Source: an uncultured Paracoccaceae bacterium
GTDB taxonomy: Bacteria; Pseudomonadota; Alphaproteobacteria; Rhodobacterales; Rhodobacteraceae
NCBI GenBank assembly: GCA_905182165.1
Contig: CAJJAK010000007.1
Location: 62,001 to 126,000, forward strand
Length of the DNA: 64,000 bases
Direction: 5' to 3'
Each line of letters begins with the position of its first letter. Positions within the stretch are counted from its first letter, which is position 1. Below the pieces are notes generated by a model. That model saw nothing but the letters and a program-made list of their open reading frames with translations. It was not told the origin of the DNA and ran no database searches. Positions 27,597-37,410 of this stretch are shown here, in pieces. The translations under genes and the position numbers were made by a program.

Positions 27597-28043
27597 ATGA
27601 AAACTACTTATTGTATAGCGCAATTAAACCTTGGTTATCTTAAATTTAGCAGAAGTTCTAAACAGATGTGTTCGTATCTAAAAAACCTGGAAAAGGTAAT
27701 GGAATTTGTTTTGAATGATCCTGGTTTCATATGGATACATGAGAAAGATACTACTGAAATAGTTCATAAATTTTTTGGGAAAAATGCTGCAGCAAATTTA
27801 TCCACCTGGATTAGTGTAGATCATCTACAAAAATTTATGATGAGCAAATTACATTTGCAGGTCATGGGAAGACGTGAGGAATGGTTTGTTTCTCAAAAGG
27901 AAGAAACATTCGTCATGTGGTATGTTCCAGAAGGTCATAAGCCAACATTTTATGAAGCCAAGGAGCGGCTGGAGTTTTTTAGAATAAATGGCCAAACAGA
28001 GTATGCTTTCAATGATCTGTTTAGCTATTCTAAAGCCCCATAG
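27597..28043 (+). CDS. DUF3291-type protein
   Basis: 148 residues matching the pattern of the DUF3291 family: CIAQLNLGYLKFS at the start, LNDPGFIWIHEKD, STWISVDHLQKFMM, MGRREEWFVSQKEETFVMW and VPEGHKPTFYEAKERLEFF. Related to antibiotic-biosynthesis-monooxygenase-like alpha-beta barrels; function unknown. Seventy-two bases after the ferredoxin and convergent with the TRAP permease (23 bases between stops). Confidence 0.82.
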   Translation: MKTTYCIAQLNLGYLKFSRSSKQMCSYLKNLEKVMEFVLNDPGFIWIHEKDTTEIVHKFFGKNAAANLSTWISVDHLQKFMMSKLHLQVMGRREEWFVSQKEETFVMWYVPEGHKPTFYEAKERLEFFRINGQTEYAFNDLFSYSKAP

Positions 28044-28066
28044 TACATAGTACTGACTTTCTTTAC

Positions 28067-30391
28067 TCAATAAGCCGTTTGGTCTCTTTTTGCCAAAATA
28101 ACATGCGTTGCAATGGCTAGTCCTGCCAGTAAGATTGCAGGGCTATAAATTAATGCAGAACTTGAAAGTATTAGAAGGGCTAATATTAACCTAATAAGCA
28201 CTTCCCAAATGTGCAAAGTGCGATGGTCAAAACGGCAAAGTGAACTAGCTACGAGATACAAAGATAAAGTGAGGCGGATTAATAACCAGGCAAGACCAGG
28301 TATATTTATGGTACCATCGTATCCTGTTAAAAACTTCCCTTTGCTATCATCCGGACTTAAGACAGCTGCATCAATTAAAAGTAACTCAGGATGAAATGCA
28401 AACACAAAAGGAATAATAAATATCACAATTCCAGACTTCACGGCTGAAAAACCAGTAGTCATAGGTTCTTCTTTAGTGATCGATGCAGCCGCAAATGCGG
28501 CAATTGCTACAGGTGGTGTGATGGCAGAAGCGACAGCAAAATAGAAAATAAACATGTGGGCAGTGAATGTAGCTATCCCCAAGCCTGCCAGCATTGGCCC
28601 CATTAGTAGAGCAACGTTGATATAAGCTGGTACTGAAGGCATGCCCATTCCCAACAAAACTGCCATTATCATTGTAAGTAATAAGGCCATAAATAGTAAG
28701 AATGGAGTTCCAGTAACACTTAGATCCATTGATGTGAGTATTGATAATATATCTCTTGCTATATAGGTGGAAAAACCAGTTAAATTTAAGCAAAAGTCAA
28801 TTACCGATACACTTAGAAACATTAAGTACAATGTTGAAATCATCACACCAGCATTTGCTAAAGCCTTTATTATTTTATAAGGTTTCGATCGTATTTCTGG
28901 ATCGAGAAACAGAAGCAAGATTAGTAAAACACAAGCCCACCAACCGGCAGACCCTGCATCGCCTGCAGAATTTTGAATTACTTTAAACAGCCAAGGAAGT
29001 TGATCAGCTGTGCAACTAGTTGCGCCAGCGAGTTTTTCGACACCAAACAATGATCCTATAAAACCGCAACCGACTTGTTCCTTAGGGGTTAAAAGAAGCC
29101 CTAATATTAATAGCAGTGGCGCTACAATCATTATCAAATTAAATTTGTCTTGTTTATCGAGTACCATATCTTCGGTTATTTCACCGATAGCTTTAATGTT
29201 TTGCTTACGCGCTTGAAAAACTGCTGAGAGAAATAAACACCCAAAGTAAGCAATTGCAGGAATTATGGCAGCTATTATTACTTCCCGATAAGGCACCTGC
29301 GTCAGGGCGGCAAGAATGAAGGCTGCTACACCCATTATAGGAGGCATGATTTGTCCACCGCTTGATGCCGCCGCCTCAACACCGCCAGCAAATACTTTTG
29401 AGAAACCACGTTTCACCATCATTGGAATGGTTAGGACTCCAGTAGCAAGTACATTAACCACAGGACCACCCGAAATTGTTCCAAACAATGCTGAACTTAC
29501 GATAGCAGCATGAGCAGGCCCACCATTTAACTTACGTGTCCATCGAAAAGCTAATTTAATTAATGATTTTCCACCTGCAGAAGCGCCAAATAAACTACCT
29601 AATATAATAAATGGAAAAACCGTATTTACTAATATATCCATGAATCTACCAAGTAAACCACTGCTATTGTTTACAATTATGTCATGAACTTTTGGTCGTC
29701 CGTCTATCAAGTGCCTTGGATCACTTCCTAGCTTGGTGACAAGATATTTATTTATATCTTCAGCTCCGTAGAAATACCAAACAGCAAAAGTAAAGAAAGT
29801 ATAAGCAACAACTATTATGGTCACTGCAACTAATGGAAATCCCCAAACTTTTATATTATAGATCAAAAATATAGTTATTGTTGCAGCCATTATTGCAAAT
29901 AGCCAAACACCCGTAGTGGCCATACACTGAGGATCGTCGACGCCACTTGGCGCAGGTAAACCATACAATTCAGCAAATGCAATTTCTTCTTTCAAGCTTT
30001 CAGCTATTAGTTTTGCACGTTCTCCAGTAATTTGATCAATAAGGCAGACGCTATCAATCTCAATTAAATAAGTGACAGCCATCAGACTTGTAATAAATAA
30101 CATTAGTATATCAAATATTATGCCAAGTTTTTTCCCAGAATTTGTTTTTGCATCTCTAAAAAACGAATGTTTAAGAACTGTAACTACCATCATCATTGTA
30201 AATGCTATAGGATGAAGCCACTGGTAAGGAAATTTTCTAATTAAGACAGAATCTACATTAAAAATGTTGGCAATTGATTTTTCTAAACCTGGTATGGATG
30301 GAATATTATTAACCATACCAACGAGTACTAATAGAAATCCAATAACACCTGCAATTCTTATTCCAATGTCGTTATTTTCTGTGGTCTGCAT
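28067..30391 (-). CDS. TRAP transporter fused permease (TAXI type, 4TM-12TM)
   Basis: 774 residues, intact. The N-terminal small-permease-like part includes SVCLIDQITGERAKLIAESL, followed by the large permease with the hallmark GGPAHAAIVSSALFGTISGG, RGFSKVFAGGVEAAASSGG and IMPPIMGVAAFILAALTQVP, then ITPPVAIAAFAAASITKEEP. It uses an ion gradient with a TAXI binding protein, encoded just upstream at 30468-31529. TAXI substrates are poorly known (glutamate, other carboxylates, possibly larger acids). A stem-loop lies between the two genes. ATG 30391 has no strong ribosome site. Its paralogue at 46697-49036 is broken and higher in G+C. Confidence 0.95.
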   Translation of the reverse strand: MQTTENNDIGIRIAGVIGFLLVLVGMVNNIPSIPGLEKSIANIFNVDSVLIRKFPYQWLHPIAFTMMMVVTVLKHSFFRDAKTNSGKKLGIIFDILMLFITSLMAVTYLIEIDSVCLIDQITGERAKLIAESLKEEIAFAELYGLPAPSGVDDPQCMATTGVWLFAIMAATITIFLIYNIKVWGFPLVAVTIIVVAYTFFTFAVWYFYGAEDINKYLVTKLGSDPRHLIDGRPKVHDIIVNNSSGLLGRFMDILVNTVFPFIILGSLFGASAGGKSLIKLAFRWTRKLNGGPAHAAIVSSALFGTISGGPVVNVLATGVLTIPMMVKRGFSKVFAGGVEAAASSGGQIMPPIMGVAAFILAALTQVPYREVIIAAIIPAIAYFGCLFLSAVFQARKQNIKAIGEITEDMVLDKQDKFNLIMIVAPLLLILGLLLTPKEQVGCGFIGSLFGVEKLAGATSCTADQLPWLFKVIQNSAGDAGSAGWWACVLLILLLFLDPEIRSKPYKIIKALANAGVMISTLYLMFLSVSVIDFCLNLTGFSTYIARDILSILTSMDLSVTGTPFLLFMALLLTMIMAVLLGMGMPSVPAYINVALLMGPMLAGLGIATFTAHMFIFYFAVASAITPPVAIAAFAAASITKEEPMTTGFSAVKSGIVIFIIPFVFAFHPELLLIDAAVLSPDDSKGKFLTGYDGTINIPGLAWLLIRLTLSLYLVASSLCRFDHRTLHIWEVLIRLILALLILSSSALIYSPAILLAGLAIATHVILAKRDQTAY

Positions 30392-30429
30392 GATTTGTAA
30401 ACTGCTTTTATATTTATAAAGTTATAGAT

Positions 30430-30460
30430 ATTCCCGGCTAATTATTATTTAGCCGGGAAT
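30430..30460 (-). promoter_or_regulatory. Stem-loop between TAXI binding protein and permease genes
   Basis: Arms ATTCCCGGCT (30430-30439) and AGCCGGGAAT (30451-30460), ten perfect pairs, AT-only 11-base loop. No T run follows on the minus strand, so it more likely stabilises the binding-protein mRNA or reduces read-through than ends transcription fully. Confidence 0.8.
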
Positions 30461-30467
30461 GAATTTG

Positions 30468-31529
30468 TTAAGGTTTAGCGCAATCGGGAATTGAAACTCC
30501 AGCTTCTTCCCATGCTGCTACTGCTCCTGGATGATATTTCATGCCAACAGCACCACAAAAACCAGAGTCTCCAGCACTTCCTGCTGTATTTAAACCTAAG
30601 TTTTTCGCATATGATGTATTAGTAATTAATCTATCTATGTTTGCAATATGTACTGCAGTCATTGATTTTGCTAATTCGAAAGACATATCTTTATTAACGA
30701 CCTGCGCACCGGTGGTAACCATTCCCCTCCAATAGCCATCTTCAGAAATAATATTAACGCCGCTAGTATATCCCATTTCATCAATTTTCACGACAATTGG
30801 CGCACTACCAGGACCTTTTGTCAGTTTTTGGAATGCTTCGCCTTCATAAATGTCTTTAGGAACAGAGATTAGGTTAATGTTACCAGCTGAAAGCGCACCA
30901 ATCATAATATCGGATGGTATTGTGAAAGGTAGTACATTGGCTTCGGCACTATTGTCTGTAATCGTTTTTGACATTTGACCCCAGTTCACTTGCAAGCCTG
31001 TGTAACCTTCACCATCTTTCAAACCTGTTACTACGCTAATAACCTGTCGCGCGTTTGTTAATGCACCGCCTCTTGGAGGTCCATTATATACAACTTTTCC
31101 AGCAAGGTCCCAACTTTTTAGCCCTGTACTTTCATAAGCAAATAAATGAAAAGCTCCTAAATTATATGGAAACAATGCTCTGATATTGTCCATTTGCTTA
31201 GAACCTTCTTCTTTTCCAGTCTTAGCATAAGGACCTCGTCCATTTTTCAATAAAAAAGGTAGAATTAAAGGAGTAATACCCATATCAGTAGTGCCGTTTG
31301 CTACATTCTGAAGTGTATTGGTAAGAGTCGCTCCAGACTGTACTTGAAGTTCTGCAACACCCGCTTCAGAAAGAATCTGCGCGAAGTGACTAGTTACAGT
31401 ATGTGTGACTCCTCCAGCACCAGCTGACTCAGCTGACAAATTTTCTGCTGCGTTAGTTGCCGATGCGAAGACAAATGGTAACGCTAACAACCCCATAATT
31501 TTAGATTTAAACACTTTCATTCCTTCCAT
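30468..31529 (-). CDS. TAXI-family TRAP substrate-binding protein
   Basis: 353 residues. The signal peptide includes IMGLLALPFVFASATNAAEN, cleaved near ATNA-AE. The mature part has LSAESAGAGGVTHTVTSHFA, a TAXI-type start, VYNGPPRGGALTNARQVISV in the ligand-binding core, and MKYHPGAVAAWEEAG near the end. Periplasmic partner of the permease at 28067-30391. ATG 31529 is chosen because AAGGA lies 7 bases upstream. Promoter side: palindrome ATTAACATGTTAAT at 31669, 140 bases away. Ligand unknown. Confidence 0.94.
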   Translation of the reverse strand: MEGMKVFKSKIMGLLALPFVFASATNAAENLSAESAGAGGVTHTVTSHFAQILSEAGVAELQVQSGATLTNTLQNVANGTTDMGITPLILPFLLKNGRGPYAKTGKEEGSKQMDNIRALFPYNLGAFHLFAYESTGLKSWDLAGKVVYNGPPRGGALTNARQVISVVTGLKDGEGYTGLQVNWGQMSKTITDNSAEANVLPFTIPSDIMIGALSAGNINLISVPKDIYEGEAFQKLTKGPGSAPIVVKIDEMGYTSGVNIISEDGYWRGMVTTGAQVVNKDMSFELAKSMTAVHIANIDRLITNTSYAKNLGLNTAGSAGDSGFCGAVGMKYHPGAVAAWEEAGVSIPDCAKP

Positions 31530-31668
31530 ATTTTTTTCCTTAAATGACATTTTATCAGTTAAGAAAATCCCCGTTAAAATAATTTAGATCATTAAAATGA
31601 CTAAATAGTTATTTGTTTTCTTAATATAATATAGGAATAAGTCTAATTCTGCTTCCATACAAATATTA

Positions 31669-31682
31669 ATTAACATGTTAAT
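31669..31682. promoter_or_regulatory. Palindrome ATTAACATGTTAAT upstream of TAXI locus 1
   Basis: Perfect 14-base palindrome in the 307-base divergent region between the TAXI gene (start 31529) and the HDAC-like gene (start 31837). The 12-base core TTAACATGTTAA recurs exactly at 50289-50300 upstream of the second TAXI gene. The rest of this gap is AT-rich without other clear features. Confidence 0.7.
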
Positions 31683-31836
31683 GACTTTGATGTTACAAGC
31701 AATGATACATTTATGTAAAGTAAAATTTAATTTATTTAATTTGAAATAATTCAATTTCCTTGTTTACTTAAAATGTGAATGCAGAGACAGTTATATTGAT
31801 TTTTTCGATAAGTTTTGTAGTAAAATGGGGTATAGG

Positions 31837-32940
31837 ATGACGACTGGATTTTTTTATGATGAAAGGTGTTTTTGGCATACAGGGACTGGGTATGCTTTTG
31901 CTATTCCAGTAGGTGATTTAGTGCAGCCGCTTGCGGCAGGTGGATTACCTGAGGATCCAGAGACAAAGAGAAGGATAAAAAATCTTTTGAATGTTACTGG
32001 ATTAGCAAAAGAACTTAATATTAAACCCCAGTATCTTTATTCAACCTGGCGAGTTCACACTTCCAAATACCTTGATGATTTTAAATCGCTATCAGATTTA
32101 AATGGTGGAGAAGTTGTACCCTTTTCTACAACCCCCTTTACCCAAGGTGGTTATGAATTAGCATCATTGTCTTCTGGATTGGTAATCCAGGCATTAACGA
32201 GCGTTCTTTCAAAACAAAACAAAAATGCCTATGCACTTTCTCGACCTCCAGGCCATCATTGTTTACCCGACAAAGGTATGGGATTTTGTTTATTAGCAAA
32301 TATTTCTATTGCAATAAAAAATGTTCGTGCCAAAGGCTTGGCGAAACGAATTGCTGTTGTAGACTGGGATGTGCATCATGGGAATGGTACCGAAGCGATC
32401 TTTCTTGAGGATCCTGATGTTTTAACTATTTCAATCCATCAAGATCGGTGTTTTCCACCCGATACTGGAAATATTGAAGAGCAAGGTAGTGGACCGGGTT
32501 TAGGTTGCAATATGAATATTCCTTTACCTGCAGGTTCGGGGCATTTAACTTACCTAGAAGCAATGAATAGTTTGATAATTCCAAAATTAAAAAAATTTCA
32601 ACCTGAGGTGATAATTGTTGCTTGTGGATTTGATGCTTCGGGTGTTGATCCATTGAGCCGGATGATTTGTAGTGCAGAAACCTTTGCAATGATGACGGAA
32701 CAGTTAATGAGTACGGCGAAGGATATTTGCCAGGATAAGTTGGTAATTGCTCATGAAGGTGGTTATTCAGAAGTCCATGTGCCCTTTTGTGCCCATGCCG
32801 TTTTGCAAAAATTATCAGGAAGTGTAGTTGATGCTGGTGATCCACTCGGCCCAATATTGGATTGCCAACAACCTAATCATGAGATGTTAAGTGTTTATTC
32901 TGGCATAATTGATCGTTATCGAAAGTATTTCGATTTATAA
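31837..32940 (+). CDS. Acetylpolyamine amidohydrolase / class II histone-deacetylase-like enzyme
   Basis: 367 residues. Zinc hydrolase motifs in order: SRPPGHHCLPDKGMGFCL (catalytic His pair), VVDWDVHHGNGTEAIF (zinc Asp and His), GFDASGVDPLSRM (zinc Asp) and AHEGGYSEVHVP. This resembles bacterial HDAC-like amidohydrolases that remove acetyl groups from polyamines or other small amides. ATG 31837 is favoured over ATG 31825 because the family starts MTTGFFYDERCFWH and GGGG precedes it. No signal peptide. It is divergent from a TAXI-TRAP locus and may share its regulatory palindrome, which would suit import and deacetylation of an acetylated compound; that is inference. Confidence 0.9.
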   Translation: MTTGFFYDERCFWHTGTGYAFAIPVGDLVQPLAAGGLPEDPETKRRIKNLLNVTGLAKELNIKPQYLYSTWRVHTSKYLDDFKSLSDLNGGEVVPFSTTPFTQGGYELASLSSGLVIQALTSVLSKQNKNAYALSRPPGHHCLPDKGMGFCLLANISIAIKNVRAKGLAKRIAVVDWDVHHGNGTEAIFLEDPDVLTISIHQDRCFPPDTGNIEEQGSGPGLGCNMNIPLPAGSGHLTYLEAMNSLIIPKLKKFQPEVIIVACGFDASGVDPLSRMICSAETFAMMTEQLMSTAKDICQDKLVIAHEGGYSEVHVPFCAHAVLQKLSGSVVDAGDPLGPILDCQQPNHEMLSVYSGIIDRYRKYFDL

Positions 32941-33023
32941 GAATATATAAAAGTTACTATTTTTATAAATATCATTCTATATGTAATTTAAATTTTTTTT
33001 TGCAGACGGCTAATGGATTTAAA

Positions 33024-33938
33024 ATGTTGATAGATAAACTTAATAATGCGTTGTTTGTGGTTAACCCAGTTTCTGGCAAGCTATCTATCAAAAAAAAATT
33101 ATCTTTGATTAAGAGTGTTGTACAAAATAATAATTCAAAAATTGTGGTCACACAATCCCCAGAGGAATCTATTGAGAAATCAAAAGATGCAATGTTAAAT
33201 GACAGATTAGTAATTGCGTGTGGTGGCGATGGACTTCAAAATATGGTTGCTGAACAAGCTATTAAAACTGGAGGAACCATGGCTGTTTTTCCAATGGGAA
33301 GAGGTAATGACTTTGCAGCGTCTCTAAATGTTAAGAATGCGACTGATGCAAAAGAAGCTTTAGTTTCTGGGATTATTCATAAAGCCCGATATCTTAAAGT
33401 AGAATTTGATGAATATACGAAGGTTTGTTTAACCTGTGCCGGTGTTGGCTTGCTTAGCGAAGCAGCATTTCGAGCATCAAAAATTCCGATTTTAAAAGGG
33501 AGTTTATTATACGCAGTTGCAACATTATTAAGTTTTGTAAATTTGCATAACCATGGTTACCAACTCTCAATTGGTGGTAAGGAAAAAGAAGATTCATTCT
33601 TGATAATTGCTGGGGCTGCTTCGCCTTATACGGGTGGCGGTATGTTTATTGCTCCAGAAGCGTTCAAAGAGGATGGAAATGTTAATTTGCTGAGTGCAAA
33701 AAAAGTAAACAGGTTGCAAGCAGTCAAACTGCTCTCACAAGTGTTCTCTGGTAAACATATCAACAATAGTAATGTTGTAAATTCCCACGTAAGTGACTTT
33801 GAAATTAATACACAATCTACGAATACATGGGCAAGATTAGTTTATGGAGATGGTGAGTACTTAGGAAATTTACCAGTTAAAATTAATATTGGACAGGATC
33901 CTTTAAATGTATTGTTGCCGTCTTCAAGTAATCAATAA
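33024..33938 (+). CDS. Diacylglycerol-kinase-catalytic-domain protein (YegS/DagK-like)
   Basis: 304 residues. The lipid-kinase domain shows FVVNPVSGKLSIKKKL, the ATP-binding GGDGLQNMVAEQ and FPMGRGNDFAASL, and later GGGMFIAPEAFKEDGN. Family members phosphorylate diacylglycerol, sphingosine or phosphatidylglycerol-type lipids. Cytoplasmic or membrane-associated. ATG 33024 is preferred to TTG 33000. Same direction as the HDAC-like gene with an 83-base AT-rich gap. Confidence 0.88.
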   Translation: MLIDKLNNALFVVNPVSGKLSIKKKLSLIKSVVQNNNSKIVVTQSPEESIEKSKDAMLNDRLVIACGGDGLQNMVAEQAIKTGGTMAVFPMGRGNDFAASLNVKNATDAKEALVSGIIHKARYLKVEFDEYTKVCLTCAGVGLLSEAAFRASKIPILKGSLLYAVATLLSFVNLHNHGYQLSIGGKEKEDSFLIIAGAASPYTGGGMFIAPEAFKEDGNVNLLSAKKVNRLQAVKLLSQVFSGKHINNSNVVNSHVSDFEINTQSTNTWARLVYGDGEYLGNLPVKINIGQDPLNVLLPSSSNQ

Positions 33939-34012
33939 TTTATCCTTGTTAAATTATCTTCAAGCTGGCAATTGTTTATTATTATTGTGACACAATAGTT
34001 AGGACTTACTGA

Positions 34013-35060
34013 ATGACTTACGATGAATTTCATAGAACAAACTACAATGCTCGGGTTGATTTACGAAGTGATACTGTGACTCATCCCTCAGAAGGTATGA
34101 AAAGTGCAATGATAAGTGCGCCCTTAGGTGACGACGTATATGGCGATGATCCTTCAGTTAATTTTCTGCAAGAAAAGGTTGCTAAACTTTTTGATAAAGA
34201 GGCGGCTTTATTGGTCTCAAGTGGCACACAATCAAATTTATGTGCAATGTTGGCTCATTGCGAGCGTGGAGATGAAATTTTAACAGGTGATCACTATCAT
34301 GTTTTTGTGGACGAAGCGGGAGGTGCTTCTGTATTAGGTGGAGTAATGTTCGCACCATTGATAACTCAAACGAATGGTGGTTTGTCTGCTAAAGAAATTT
34401 ACGAAAAAGTAAAACCTTATATGAGATTGTGCTGTTTCAAAAATGCTATCTTTGGAAAATACCCATCAGGGTAATGTTCTCGACGTCGAAGAAATAGAAA
34501 GTTTGGCCAGCTGTGGTCATAAGAATGGTCTTAACGTTCATTTAGATGGCGCTCGGTTAATGAACGCTGTTGTGAAGCTTGACGTTGAGGCAAAAGAATT
34601 TGTGTCGAATATAGATTCAGTGTCTTTATGCTTTTCAAAAGGGTTGGGTGCTCCAGCTGGATCAGTGCTGAGTGGGTCTAAAGTTTTCATTAAAAAAGCT
34701 AAACGTATTCGTAAATTATTGGGTGGTGGATTAAGGCAGGCAGGTTATTTGGCTGCGGCTGGAATTTATGCATTAGACAATAATATAGAGCGAATGGCTG
34801 TTGATCATGAAAATGCGCTTAGATTGGCTGAGCAATTAAATAATTTCTCGGCCTTGAGTGTTGATCCAGATAAAGTGCAAACAAACATGGTATTTATAGA
34901 GCTAGATGATGGCATTGCTGAAAAATTTCGATATCACTTACTTCAAAAAGGGATGTTGATAGGTGCGGGTGAGACGATTGTTCGATTAGTTACCCATTTA
35001 GACTGTAATGCTGATGACGTGGATCTTTTTGTAAAAGAAGTAGATGCATTTTTTAATTAA
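34013..35060 (+). pseudogene. ltaE: Low-specificity threonine aldolase, one frameshift
   Basis: PLP enzyme splitting threonine into glycine and acetaldehyde. The first frame has VDLRSDTVTHPSEGM, GDDVYGDDPSVNFLQ and VSSGTQSNLCAM, and stops at TAA 34472-34474. The second frame carries LSLENTHQGNVLDVEE, HLDGARLMNA and the PLP lysine in CFSKGLGAPAGSVLSG to TAA 35058-35060. The frames overlap; the shift is at about 34420-34430. Rejoined it is about 349 residues, full length. AGGA precedes ATG 34013. A single indel only, so a sequencing error is quite possible. Confidence 0.85.
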
Positions 35061-35098
35061 AAACAGAATTTGAATTAGATTTAATTTGAGGCAAATTG

Positions 35099-36091
35099 AT
35101 GCAACAATATTCATTATTAGATTTATCACCAGTTTCTGAGGGTTCTGATGTTGGGAAAGCGTTAAGTAATACTTTGGATTTAGCTATTTGTGCTGAAAAA
35201 TGTGGCTATCATAGATATTGGTTGGCTGAGCACCATAATATGCCAGGAATCGCCAGTGCTGCAACTTCTGTCGTTATAAGCAGAGTAGCCGCTGAAACTA
35301 AAAAAATGCGAGTGGGTGCGGGGGGCGTTATGCTACCAAATCATTCACCTCTCGTTATTGCTGAGCAATTTGGAACATTGGCATCATTCTTTCCAGATAG
35401 AATTGATTTGGGATTGGGTAGAGCGCCGGGAAGCGATATGCTGACCGCTAGAGCATTAAGACGAAGTTTAGAGAATAATGAAAACTTTCCCAATGATGTG
35501 TTGGAGCTCTTGTCGTATTTTTCTGATGGCCCTAGCTCCGGAGTAGAGGCAATTCCTGGAACTGGTACTAATGTCCCAGTATGGATATTAGGCTCTAGCC
35601 TTTTTGGTGCAGAACTTGCTGCACATTTAGGATTGCCTTATGCTTTTGCTTCTCATTTTTCACCCACCCTTATCGAACAAGCTTTACATATTTATAGATC
35701 TAATTTTAATGCATCAAAATGGCTGAGTAAACCTTATGTAACTATTTGTGCTGGTGTATGTGTTGCGGATACAGATGATGAGGCTTATTATCTAAAGTCT
35801 TCTCAAATATTATCTTTTTCCAATCTCATAATGGGAAAACCAAGTAAATTGCCACACCCTGTGAAAAACATTGATGAAATAATCCCAAATGCCGTATTAC
35901 AGCAGGTTGAACAAACCTTTTCGTGCTCTGCCACCGGTAGTATTCATTCTGTTGAGCGGGCTCTTAGTGGTATCTTAGATAAATACAAGCCTGATGAGTT
36001 GATGGTCACAGGAGCAATTTATGATCATGCTCTGCGAAAACGTTCATTTGAGATGGCCAGTGAAATATTATCAAATTATAAGACCAGTTAA
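35099..36091 (+). CDS. LLM-class (luciferase-like) flavin oxidoreductase
   Basis: 330 residues of a bacterial-luciferase-like TIM barrel. [56 protein letters not shown] and [11 protein letters not shown] are the hallmarks of the MsnO8-like group. Uses FMNH2 or F420-type cofactors in the superfamily; substrate unknown. ATG 35099 has GAGG upstream; 38 bases after threonine aldolase, so probably one transcript. Confidence 0.9.
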   Translation: MQQYSLLDLSPVSEGSDVGKALSNTLDLAICAEKCGYHRYWLAEHHNMPGIASAATSVVISRVAAETKKMRVGAGGVMLPNHSPLVIAEQFGTLASFFPDRIDLGLGRAPGSDMLTARALRRSLENNENFPNDVLELLSYFSDGPSSGVEAIPGTGTNVPVWILGSSLFGAELAAHLGLPYAFASHFSPTLIEQALHIYRSNFNASKWLSKPYVTICAGVCVADTDDEAYYLKSSQILSFSNLIMGKPSKLPHPVKNIDEIIPNAVLQQVEQTFSCSATGSIHSVERALSGILDKYKPDELMVTGAIYDHALRKRSFEMASEILSNYKTS

Positions 36092-36123
36092 ACAAGATTA
36101 ATTAAAATTATCAAATAATTCAT

Positions 36124-36135
36124 TCTATCGATAGA
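36124..36135. promoter_or_regulatory. Palindrome TCTATCGATAGA before MFS gene
   Basis: Twelve-base perfect palindrome 31 bases before the MFS start at 36167; operator candidate. Confidence 0.4.
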
Positions 36136-36160
36136 CATTGGTAAAAGAGAAGAATACCCA

Positions 36161-36181
36161 TTTGGTATGTATGATACCAAA
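36161..36181 (+). promoter_or_regulatory. Hairpin enclosing the start codon of the MFS gene
   Basis: TTTGGTAT (36161-36168) pairs with ATACCAAA (36174-36181); the ATG at 36167 lies partly in the stem and loop. No good ribosome site precedes it, so translation would be weak or regulated. Confidence 0.45.
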
Positions 36182-37378
36182 AATGCAATCTACCTTAATA
36201 ACTCAACGCCCCCGCACATTCTAACTTTAGTTTTGTTGGCTGGGATGGCTGCTCTATCAATGAATATATTTCTGCCGTCACTGCCTGGAATGACTGCTTA
36301 TTTTGATACAACTTATGCTATAATGAATTTGTCTATTTCAATGTATTTAGCGTTTACTGCCTTATTACAGCTTTTTATTGGACCTATATCTGATCGGGTT
36401 GGACGTCGTCCTGTTGTATTGATCAGTTTTGTTATCTTTTTCATAGCTACTATAGGATGCCTATTAAGCACTTCCATTGAAGTTTTTTTATTTTTTCGAA
36501 TGTTGCAAGCATTTATAGTTACTGGAATGGTTTTATCGCGCGCTATAGTTAGAGATATAGTTGAAGACAAAAAAGCAGCAAGTATGATAGGTTATGTAAC
36601 CATGGGAATGGCTATGGTTCCAATGTTTGCACCAGCAATTGGTGGCTTTCTTAATGATTTATTTGGTTGGAAGGCAAATTTTAGTATGTTGTTATTTATA
36701 GGAATAATAATTGCAGCATTGGCTTATTTTGATTTAGGTGAAACAAATAATAATATTTCAAAAGGATTTTCAAAACAATTTAAAGAATATCCAGAATTAT
36801 TTAAATCAAAGAGATTTTGGGCCTATTGCTTTACGACGGTATTTGCTAGTGGCTCATTGTTTCCAGCAATTTTACCTATTGTTTCAACTAATTCATTCGT
36901 TAGTGAATTTGTTGAAGTTTGAGGCTTGTTTATATTTTCAATTTCTTTCTTTAACGTTGTGGGTAGTTTCATATCTGGAAAATTTTCAGAAAGGTTTGGT
37001 ATTCACTTTATGCTTTTGCAAGGATCCTGGATCACAGCTTTGGGACTTCTTTTATCTTTATTCATATTTTGGTTAGGATTTGGCAGTGCTACAGTATTTT
37101 TTGGGTGCATGATACTTGCAGGTGTTGGTAATGGAATGGTCTTACCAAACGCAAATGCTGGTCTATTATCAGTTCGTCCTAGCCTGGCTGGAAGTGCTTC
37201 AGGTATTGGTGGAGCGATCATGCTAGGTGGTGGGGCATTTCTGGCTTACTTGGCTGGATTAATTTCCACTGAACAGGCGGGGCCATATCCGTTAATGTAT
37301 CTTATGATATTTACAGCGTTTGCTGCTTTGTTTATCGTTAGATACATTATGTTTTTGGAGCGAGATATTGTCGATTGA
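36167..37378 (+). pseudogene. MFS drug exporter, Bcr/CflA type, with in-frame TGA
   Basis: 403 codons of one uninterrupted frame except TGA at 36920-36922. Twelve membrane helices; MNIFLPSLPGMTAYF, IGPISDRVGRRPVVLIS (helix 2-3 loop with the MFS motif), ASMIGYVTMGMAMVPMFAPA and GVGNGMVLPNANAGLLSVRP match the Bcr/CflA branch. The stop falls at the start of helix 7 and could be a point change of a Trp codon. Two half-proteins could in theory be made (a TTG at 36926), but MFS halves rarely work. It is a paralogue of the broken gene at 22128-23327. Confidence 0.85.
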
Positions 37379-37410
37379 AGTTTTAGATAAATGGGACTTA
37401 AAATTAATTG

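Noticed and set aside
34420..34474. Programmed ribosomal frameshifting in the threonine aldolase and other split genes.
   Set aside because: No shared slippery heptamer with downstream structure, and these families are not known to use it. Too many unrelated genes are affected.
36920..36922. TGA read as tryptophan or selenocysteine (recoding).
   Set aside because: TGA ends several intact genes in the window (for example at 11783, 42597 and 51478), no SECIS-like element was evident, and only one gene would need it.
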